Shown here: in pieces, positions 45,246 to 57,002 of the stretch
How the letters are laid out: every line of letters begins with the position of its first letter
How positions within the stretch are numbered: position 1 is the stretch's first letter
From: Prevotella sp.
GTDB lineage: Bacteria > Bacteroidota > Bacteroidia > Bacteroidales > Bacteroidaceae
Length of the DNA: 57,002 nt
Direction of reading: 5' to 3'
Assembly (NCBI GenBank): GCA_017470055.1
Contig: JAFUFD010000085.1
Coordinates: 1 to 57,002 of the forward strand
Made by a program: the position numbers and the translations under genes
Notes under the pieces: generated by a model
What the model saw: the letters and a program-made list of their open reading frames with translations, nothing else
What the model was told of the DNA's origin: nothing
Databases searched by the model: none

Positions 45246-46756
45246 TAGATTTTATTATCTTTATCGTCTTTACACTTGGAGTAGTAGTCTTTGGCTGTTC
45301 CTTCTTCAAGAAAGGAAGTTCTGCGGATGAGTTCACCTCCGCAGGACACTCCATTCCTGGCTGGGTCGTGGGAATGTCCATCTTTGCGACCTATGTGTCA
45401 AGCATCAGTTATATAGGTTATCCGGGAAAGGCTTTCGCCTCTAACTGGAATGCCTTTGTCTTCTCCCTGTCTATTCCCATTGCGAGTTATTTTGCCGCTA
45501 AGTACTTCGTACCTTTCTACCGTCATAGTGGTTCGGTGTCAGCCTATACCTTTTTAGAAGAGAAATTCGGGGCGTGGGCACGTCTTTATGCCTCGGCATG
45601 CTATCTGCTTACCCAGATAGCCCGTATGGGTAGTATCCTTTATCTGCTTGCCGTCCCGATGTATATTCTGATGGGATGGAATTTGCATATCGTCATCATT
45701 GCCACTTCCATCGGTATCATTATCTACTCGATGTTAGGCGGATTGAAGGCGGTTATCTGGGCGGATGCGATACAGGGCATTATCCTGATAGGAGGGGCGA
45801 TAGTGTGTCTTGGCATCCTGATGTTCTCCATGCCGGAGGGACCTATGCAGACTTTTGATATTGCCATCAACTCTCCAGAGGGGAATAAGTTCTCGTTGGG
45901 CGCGTTCACGTCAGACTTGACGACCTCTACGTTTTGGGTCTGTCTCATCTATGGTATCTTCATCAACTTGCAGAACTATGGTATTGATCAGAACTATGTA
46001 CAGCGGTACCATGCGGCGAAGACAGACAAGGACGCTAAGTTCTCGGCACTCTTTGGCGGTTACCTCTTTATTCCCGTGTCAGCGTTGTTCTTCCTGATAG
46101 GTTCCGCTTTGTATTCCTATTATACGGCGGGAGTGGCTCCATTGCCTGCAGAGATAGCGGAGAAACCTGACTATGTGTTTCCTTATTTTATAGTCAATGA
46201 GTTACCTGTCGGTCTGCGAGGGTTGCTGATAGCCTCTATCTTCGCAGCAGGTATGAGTACGGTGTCTACCAGTGTGACCTCTGCTGCCACCATCTTGTTG
46301 ACGGACTATTTCCGTCCGTTTTTCCTAAAGGCACGTTATGTTACAGACCGTCTTCGTCACCACGACCCCAATGATCATCACAAGCATCAGAAGTTGGAAC
46401 TTGCCATCTTGCGTCTGTCGTCAGTAGGCGTGGGAGTGCTGGGTATCATCGTTGCTATAGCCATGCTGAGTGTGGAGAGCATTATTGACGCATGGTGGAC
46501 ACTGTCAAGTATCTTCTCTGGGGGAATGTTAGGACTATTTCTCTTAGGTTGTATGCCTCGGAAAATCAACAGGACTGCCGCTTTGATAGGATGTATCTGT
46601 GGCGTGTTAGTCATCGCATGGATTTCATTGGCTGGCATGTGGAGCCTTCCTGGTATCCATCTACATGAATACCTTGCCATTGTCTTAGGGACATGTACTA
46701 TCTTCTTAGTAGGCTTCCTTGCTACTTGGCTCTATCAGACCAGTAAAAGGGTATAG
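45236..46756 (+). CDS. SSS-family sodium:solute symporter (paired with aldolase)
   Basis: 506 residues with about 13 membrane segments, from LIDFIIFIVFTLGVVVFGCSFF to the last helix LAIVLGTCTIFLVGFLATWLY. Signature pieces are SADEFTSAGHSIPGWVVGMSIFATYVSSISYIG (28-60) and IASIFAAGMSTVSTSVTSAATILLTDYF (near 330-357), the latter typical of NanT-like SSS carriers. A hydrophilic His-rich loop (RHHDPNDHHKHQ) follows. Its start lies within the aldolase gene, so the two are co-translated and it most likely imports the aldolase substrate, perhaps Kdo or DHA. It converges on the GH2 gene with a 10-base gap. Confidence 0.9.
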   Translation: MHLIDFIIFIVFTLGVVVFGCSFFKKGSSADEFTSAGHSIPGWVVGMSIFATYVSSISYIGYPGKAFASNWNAFVFSLSIPIASYFAAKYFVPFYRHSGSVSAYTFLEEKFGAWARLYASACYLLTQIARMGSILYLLAVPMYILMGWNLHIVIIATSIGIIIYSMLGGLKAVIWADAIQGIILIGGAIVCLGILMFSMPEGPMQTFDIAINSPEGNKFSLGAFTSDLTTSTFWVCLIYGIFINLQNYGIDQNYVQRYHAAKTDKDAKFSALFGGYLFIPVSALFFLIGSALYSYYTAGVAPLPAEIAEKPDYVFPYFIVNELPVGLRGLLIASIFAAGMSTVSTSVTSAATILLTDYFRPFFLKARYVTDRLRHHDPNDHHKHQKLELAILRLSSVGVGVLGIIVAIAMLSVESIIDAWWTLSSIFSGGMLGLFLLGCMPRKINRTAALIGCICGVLVIAWISLAGMWSLPGIHLHEYLAIVLGTCTIFLVGFLATWLYQTSKRV

Positions 46757-46766
46757 TCAGAGATGT

Positions 46767-53319
<6,553 letters not shown>

Positions 53320-53348
53320 CTGTCTGTCGTTTTAGTAGAATTATAGGG

Positions 53349-53415
53349 CAAAGGTACAAATAAGCGAGTGAAAAACCAAATTTATTTGAGTTTTTCCAAG
53401 CGAGAGTACTTTCGA
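53349..53415 (-). promoter_or_regulatory. Promoter unit 1 upstream of GH137-GH2
   Basis: On the minus strand TTTG (53380-53377), 20 bases, TACCTTTG (53356-53349), a full consensus match 29 bases before the start codon. The surrounding 67 bases are repeated as unit 2. Confidence 0.8.
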
Positions 53416-53424
53416 CCGTCAGGT

Positions 53425-53490
53425 CAAAGGTACAAATAAGCGAGTGAAAAACCAAATTTATTGAGCATTTTTGAACGTGAGTATCTTCGA
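53425..53490 (-). promoter_or_regulatory. Promoter unit 2, tandem duplicate
   Basis: Same boxes with the same 20-base spacing: TTTG (53456-53453) and TACCTTTG (53432-53425), inside a 66-base direct repeat of unit 1. A more distant relative lies at 56672-56735. Confidence 0.8.
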
Positions 53491-53566
53491 ACGAAGCCTT
53501 CAAACGGGTCGTTTGTGGCTTACATTCGACCCGTTTGTAAGCCACAAACACCTCGAAAGTAAGCCT
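53486..53566. repeat. 81-bp palindromic intergenic element, copy B
   Basis: Same length and layout as 18270-18350: TTCGAACGAAGCCTTC, then CAAACGGGTCG... and ...CGACCCGTTTG arms. Here an outer GTTTGTGGCTTAC/GTAAGCCACAAAC pair gives an alternative fold. The stretch 53567-53737 holds no recognisable gene. Confidence 0.8.
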
Positions 53567-53737
53567 CAAATCATTCCCACAAATCAGTCGGTAACAGACC
53601 ACCCTTCAGTTAACGACTGATTTTTGTTGACTAAACTTTTTTATGCAACCTTGTGCCAACCTTGACGACCTCAAAAAGGTTGCAAAGCCAGTGGCTATCG
53701 GTGTTTTGTGTCCTTTATCAAGTATGAAGTTATCATC

Positions 53738-54130
53738 TTAATCCTTTTCTGGAGGAAGTAAAGGCTCAGAGGCAAGCATGGCATTAGTCTCATAAGCATG
53801 TGACAACTCCTTTTGTACCGCACGATTAATAAAATCGTTGATAGTCAAACCCGTAGAGGCTGCGAATGCAGCAATGCGAGAATGCAATTCTGAGGTCATG
53901 CGGAGATTTAACCTACCACTGTATGGCTTACAAGGCTCAACACCATCAGCCTTGCAACCTTCCAGATAGTCATCAATGCCATCCTCGAAATCTTTACGAA
54001 GTTCCTCAAGAGTCTGACCTTCATATAGTATAAGAGCCTTACTTAATCCTTGAACCTTGCCTACTAAGCAATTATCTTCCTTGCTATATTCTACGGATCC
54101 TTTATATCCTTTATACTCTAAATAATCCAT
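53738..54130 (-). CDS. hicB: HicB-family antitoxin
   Basis: 130 residues. The N-terminal half is the HicB partial RNase H-like fold (YKGYKGSVEYSKEDNCLVGKVQGL, then TLEELRKDFEDGIDDYLEGC). The C-terminal part, LNLRMTSELHSRIAAFAASTGLTINDFINRAVQKEL (about 74-109), is a ribbon-helix-helix DNA-binding domain. HicB neutralises HicA mRNA interferase and represses its own promoter. It has a strong Shine-Dalgarno (AGGAGG, 9 bases before ATG), unusual in this window. The upstream hicA is reduced to a short remnant, so this antitoxin is effectively orphaned, or has been kept as a regulator. Confidence 0.85.
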   Translation of the reverse strand: MDYLEYKGYKGSVEYSKEDNCLVGKVQGLSKALILYEGQTLEELRKDFEDGIDDYLEGCKADGVEPCKPYSGRLNLRMTSELHSRIAAFAASTGLTINDFINRAVQKELSHAYETNAMLASEPLLPPEKD

Positions 54131-54161
54131 AACTTTCCTCCTTATATTAATTGGTTATTTT

Positions 54162-54233
54162 TCAAATGTCTGTAAATGTAAAGTCTTTGGGGAGTCTTTT
54201 GAATCGTTCCTTCAGTTTATTCTTTGCAACCAT
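54162..54233 (-). pseudogene. Truncated hicA remnant (23 codons)
   Basis: The minus-strand frame encodes MVAKNKLKERFKRLPKDFTF, then TDI and stop. The LxxRFKxLPKDFTF stretch is the usual N-terminus of HicA toxins, which are normally about 60-80 residues and carry a catalytic His later. Only the first helix remains; the dsRBD-like core and the His are absent. It still sits behind an intact promoter and 31 bases ahead of hicB, the normal hicAB order. Confidence 0.7.
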
Positions 54234-54251
54234 TATGATATGATTTTGTCG

Positions 54252-54283
54252 CAAAGGTACTAAATTTGGTACTAACCTCCAAA
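54252..54283 (-). promoter_or_regulatory. hicAB promoter with direct-repeat operator
   Basis: On the minus strand TTTG (54283-54280), 20 bases, TACCTTTG (54259-54252). Two direct copies of TTAGTACC (54275-54268 and 54263-54256), a 12-base step, overlap the -7 region and are a candidate HicB operator. Confidence 0.7.
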
Positions 54284-54319
54284 TAAAAATAGAATAATTT
54301 TATGCGACAATCTACGGAG

Positions 54320-54480
54320 GTGCCGCCTCCTTGCCACGAAGCCCGTACCTTCGAGGGCAGGAGGTGGCACATCCTCGGGTCGAAGGTACGGGCTTCGAAG
54401 GGAGGATGTAGGGGCTTCGTTTCCTGTAGCAGGGTTGTAGCACCATTGTAGCAGGGTTAGCACCAACCATGCTACAGGCT
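54320..54480. repeat. GC-rich block of inverted and direct repeats
   Basis: A perfect 17-bp inverted repeat GAAGCCCGTACCTTCGA (54338-54354) / TCGAAGGTACGGGCTTC (54380-54396), with GTGCCGCCTCC and GGAGGTGGCAC able to pair across its left arm. Then come two direct copies of GTAGCAGGGTT...AGCACCA (from 54426 and 54448) enclosed by CCTGTAGCA/TGCTACAGG (54423-54478). No gene seen; the rest of 54284-54567 is AT-rich. Confidence 0.75.
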
Positions 54481-54567
54481 CCGCCCTTTATTTATCGGCA
54501 TTTGCATCAATTTGGTGATGTTGTGATATTAAAAACTAAAAATTTACGTGTATTTGAAATAGAAATA

Positions 54568-54599
54568 ACGACTGGCAGGAACATTGCTCTGCCAGTCGT
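54568..54599 (-). terminator. Terminator of the BspA-like operon
   Basis: An 11-bp perfect stem ACGACTGGCAG/CTGCCAGTCGT with a 10-base loop, followed on the minus strand by TTATTTCTATTTC. It lies 87 bases after the stop of the 54686 gene. Confidence 0.65.
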
Positions 54600-54685
54600 A
54601 TGATTATTCTTGAATATTGTGGGTTAGTCAGTCCACAAGTTGCCGTGAAAATTAATGGAGGAATTTACCATGTATTCAATTATTC

Positions 54686-55807
54686 TTATTTGACAAGTAT
54701 CTTTTTTGTCTCGCCATTCCTCATACGGACAATGTTTAGACCTTTGTGTGGAACATCACTATTTCGTCCGTCTAAAGTATAATATTTTGCAATAGAGTTC
54801 TCATAAATTACTTTTTTGCCAATGGACGTAACACTCTGGTCAATGTTTACATTCTCATTCAAGACAAATCCGAATTGTGAATTACCCATAGTAATTCCAT
54901 TACTTGCATTCTCCATTGGTAAAATAGTAGGAACTATTGAGAGGTCTAACTCTCCATTTGTAGTAAGTGTCGCATATCTTTTTGCACCAATATTATATAA
55001 TGCAAAGCCATCATCAGTCTTGACTATCTGCCAACTATTGTAAGGGCTACTTTCATCAAAGTTAGAATGTGACCCTCTTGATGTAATATGATTGTTGACG
55101 ACATCATAAACATAATAATTAAAATTCTTAGTATCTATCAAAGCGTATGCTTTAGATTCTGATAGTCCTTCTACATCCATAGCCATTTCTCGAATATGAA
55201 TAAAATTACTCCAACCAGGAATTCTGTTTTCTGTATATGCAAAGTCTGCCCACGTACCAACAGGAACAAATAAATTGGCATGTTTATATGTATTTTGAGT
55301 AAATATGTCAGTTTGATAGTTGGTATAAACACTACCAAATCTATCGTAATAATCGTCAGGGTCATTAATATGCTTTACAATTACATTCTCTAATTTGCAA
55401 CTATAGAATATAGATGATCCTCCGTAAAAAATTTTGCTGATATTCTCAAAAATTAAAGTTTTCAGCCTTTCTCTAAAGAGTCCAGATATTTGTTTTATAC
55501 TTTGAGGAATATATAATTTAGATATGTAATAAGCCTGATAATTTAAATTACCAGCCAAAGAAATCCCATAAACAGAATATATATTCCCATTATATGTCAC
55601 ACTTTCAGGAATATAAAGTTCAAAACACTCACCTGTTGCTATAGAAGATGGGATTGACGAAATATTTATAACAGAGGCTCCCTCGTCACTCAAATTATAT
55701 TCGATACCAATACCGTCTTCATTTTCTATAACTACTTTTGAAGATACTTTTACACTTGTTATTGTTACGAAAAGAACAAGTATAATCCTAATGTTTAAAT
55801 GTTTCAT
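54686..55807 (-). CDS. BspA-like surface protein with C-terminal tail
   Basis: 373 residues from MKHLNIRIILVLFVTITSVKVSS, a signal peptide; an ATG 24 bases earlier (55831) would place eight polar residues before it and overlap the previous gene. The middle resembles BspA-type leucine-rich repeat cores (CFELYIPESVTYNG, SKLYIPQSIKQISG, LKTLIFENISKIF, VGTWADFAY). A later beta-rich segment (NFNYYVYDVVNN, GFALYNIGAKRYATL) follows, and the end YYTLDGRNSDVPHKGLNIVRMRNGETKKILVK is a Bacteroidetes C-terminal sorting-type tail. Likely exported to the cell surface. The coding sequence is strongly AT-rich compared with the RG-II genes. The binding partner is unknown. Confidence 0.7.
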   Translation of the reverse strand: MKHLNIRIILVLFVTITSVKVSSKVVIENEDGIGIEYNLSDEGASVINISSIPSSIATGECFELYIPESVTYNGNIYSVYGISLAGNLNYQAYYISKLYIPQSIKQISGLFRERLKTLIFENISKIFYGGSSIFYSCKLENVIVKHINDPDDYYDRFGSVYTNYQTDIFTQNTYKHANLFVPVGTWADFAYTENRIPGWSNFIHIREMAMDVEGLSESKAYALIDTKNFNYYVYDVVNNHITSRGSHSNFDESSPYNSWQIVKTDDGFALYNIGAKRYATLTTNGELDLSIVPTILPMENASNGITMGNSQFGFVLNENVNIDQSVTSIGKKVIYENSIAKYYTLDGRNSDVPHKGLNIVRMRNGETKKILVK

Positions 55808-55820
55808 AAGTTTTATATTA

Positions 55821-56093
55821 TTAGAGTTCATGTTTTATTTCACCTTTTGCTATCTTATCAATCATGTCAATACATTTTTCTGACACATAGTCCAGCCCAT
55901 ATTTGCTTATACCATAAATAGGGGCTGAATGCTTAATACATAACTCTTCAAAAGGATGCCATTCTAACTCCCTTTGAATCTTTACATATGCTTCGTCTTT
56001 TTCTTTTTGTTTCGTTGCATGCAAATAGGCTCTATACGCTTCCTGTAACAAGTTGTTGCGTGCTTGCCATTCTTTCATTATCTGTTCTTCCAT
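55821..56093 (-). CDS. 90-aa hypothetical protein
   Basis: 90 residues, soluble, mostly helical and charged: MEEQIMKEWQARNNLLQEAYRAY, then AYVKIQRELEWHPFEELC and a C-terminal CIDMIDKIAKGEIKHEL. No signal peptide or membrane segment. I do not recognise a family. It lies 13 bases before the BspA-like gene and 15 bases after the 61-aa gene, so the three are probably one transcript. Confidence 0.55.
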   Translation of the reverse strand: MEEQIMKEWQARNNLLQEAYRAYLHATKQKEKDEAYVKIQRELEWHPFEELCIKHSAPIYGISKYGLDYVSEKCIDMIDKIAKGEIKHEL

Positions 56094-56108
56094 TTTTAAT
56101 CAGTTTGA

Positions 56109-56294
56109 CTATTTAACTTCTCCTATTTTAAGATAATGTCCTTGTATTTGAGTTAATACAGAGTCTCCTTCTATTTCAATAGGTCCAAAACCATTCATAA
56201 TTTCTCCCATATACTCTGCAATAGCCTCTTTAGAGGTGAATGAAATGGGAGGTCTACCGTCATTGGGATAAAACATTTTGTTCATCTTGCACAT
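56109..56294 (-). CDS. 61-aa hypothetical protein
   Basis: 61 residues beginning MCKMNKMFYPNDGRPPISF, containing EAIAEYMGEIMNGFGPIEIEG and ending HYLKIGEVK. No family recognised and no export signal. A GGGAGG stretch lies 13-18 bases before the first ATG; internal ATGs at codons 4 and 7 are alternatives. First gene after the candidate RNA region and its promoter. Confidence 0.5.
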   Translation of the reverse strand: MCKMNKMFYPNDGRPPISFTSKEAIAEYMGEIMNGFGPIEIEGDSVLTQIQGHYLKIGEVK

Positions 56295-56354
56295 CGAATT
56301 AAGAGGTGCCTCCCTTCACCTTCAGTTATAATCAAGAGTTTTGCTAATATACAT

Positions 56355-56671
56355 AAAAAGCGTGGGAGTTCTACCTGTTACCCGTCCCACCCTTAGAGGC
56401 TCTGGCATCGCCCAACTAGTAAGAACGAGCAACGCCGAAGCCCACGCCAGTATGTATAATCAACTATAATAGTCATAATCCAATAAGGGATACAACTATT
56501 AAGGATATTACATACCCATGAGCGTCATTGTTGCTTTGTTTCTTGACTAGTTGTTTGGAACTGCCAGATTCCTAAGGGTCAAGCACAAAGCGTCAAGTAA
56601 CGCCTTTCCTATATATAGGTCCTCACCCTTACAGTCCCACACTCATGCAGGGCTTCGGTATGAGAACACCG
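56355..56671 (-). ncRNA. Candidate structured RNA or long leader
   Basis: No gene seen, but the stretch starts just after a consensus minus-strand promoter and ends in a stem: GCGTGGG (56447-56441) with CCCACGC (56366-56360), then TTTTT (56359-56355). An outer TATACATA/TATGTATA pair lengthens the stem. Several smaller GC-rich pairings are possible within. I looked for tmRNA, RNase P and SRP RNA signatures and did not find them. It may be an independent ~315-nt RNA or an attenuator for the 61-aa gene. Confidence 0.4.
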
Positions 56672-56735
56672 CAAAGATACGAATAAGTGAGCAAAATACC
56701 AAATTTATTTGGATATTTTCGAGCGAAAGTATCTT
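56672..56735 (-). promoter_or_regulatory. Promoter of the candidate RNA
   Basis: On the minus strand TTTG (56703-56700), 20 bases, TATCTTTG (56679-56672). The surrounding ~64 bases are a diverged copy of the promoter unit repeated at 53349-53490. Confidence 0.75.
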
Positions 56736-57002
56736 AAAAACTTGTTTTAAAGATACTAAGAATTTTTGAATCGCCAAAAGAATCAAAAGAAAAAATAGGA
56801 TGAAACAGGTTCCTGTCCCTTACGCCCTCTGATTCTTAGGTCTCATAAGTGTTTAGTGTTTTAACCCGTTGGCGGAATTAAAAAGAGTATTCCTTATTGA
56901 GCTACCTCTGAAAGATTAATGAGGACACAGATTTGCGTTTATATTCTAAGTCAAGGTGTTATGTGTCTTTTCCTGCTTCAAGTCCTTTGTTTCATGCTCA
57001 TG
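56736..57002. other. Intergenic, nothing recognised
   Basis: No open frame of coding character, tRNA or clear terminator. Only a short ACAGG/CCTGT hairpin at about 56807-56818 stands out. Confidence 0.4.

Noticed and set aside
56551-56769. A 72-codon plus-strand frame
   Set aside because: It covers the minus-strand promoter unit and a repeat; no coding signature.

Overview
The window reads as a gut or rumen Bacteroidales chromosome, most like Prevotella/Segatella. Promoters fit the Bacteroidetes pattern (TTTG, 19-20 bases, TAnnTTTG), most starts lack a strong Shine-Dalgarno, secreted enzymes carry lipid-free signal peptides, and surface proteins end in a short tail of the 'YNLAGQRV...KGIVIKNGKK' kind. 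No SusC/SusD pair, sensor-regulator, rRNA or tRNA was seen in the window.

Layout. (1) 1-2520: the 3' end of a surface protein, then a hotspot holding two small modules (a 46-aa/DUF6169 pair and a HEPN-MNT toxin-antitoxin pair), each followed by a copy of the surface gene's own 3' tail plus a terminator. (2) 2585-18262, plus strand: a tight operon of six secreted enzymes that matches the rhamnogalacturonan II (RG-II) degradation set known from Bacteroides thetaiotaomicron: GH43-GH143-GH142 fusion, CE19-type methylesterase, GH95, GH140 apiosidase, GH78-sialidase-fold fusion and a GH2. (3) 18263-22694: an AT-richer island with two GT2 glycosyltransferases and a Wzx-type flippase behind a structured 0.5-kb leader. 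(4) 22695-53319: the second half of the RG-II system in several divergent operons: symporter/GH31/beta-helix enzyme; a corrinoid methyltransfer module; GH2, GH106, acetylesterase and DUF5703-GH78; an aldolase/symporter pair; and a GH2 plus a GH137-GH2-malectin enzyme. (5) 53320-57002: tandem promoters, repeats, a HicB antitoxin with a broken HicA, a small operon with a BspA-like surface protein, and a candidate structured RNA.

How it works together (inference from families). Side chains of RG-II are removed one by one in the periplasm: apiose (GH140), L-galactose (GH95), rhamnose (GH78/GH106), Kdo (sialidase-fold domain), DHA and L-arabinofuranose (GH143/GH142, GH137), uronic acids (GH2), acetyl (SASA) and methyl esters (CE19). 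Sugars then enter through SSS symporters; a DapA/NanA-type aldolase is suited to splitting Kdo or DHA.

The most unusual part is at 28096-32580. Three cytoplasmic genes encode a stand-alone UroD-superfamily methyltransferase, a MetH-activation-domain protein, and a 938-aa fusion of UroD-like methyltransferase, homocysteine methyltransferase and corrinoid protein. The fusion gene is translationally coupled to the RG-II glycosidase operon. It looks like a MetH in which the methyltetrahydrofolate domain has been replaced by another methyl-donor domain. I propose that it moves methyl groups from RG-II-derived methylated sugars (2-O-methyl-xylose, 2-O-methyl-fucose) or methanol to homocysteine, yielding methionine.
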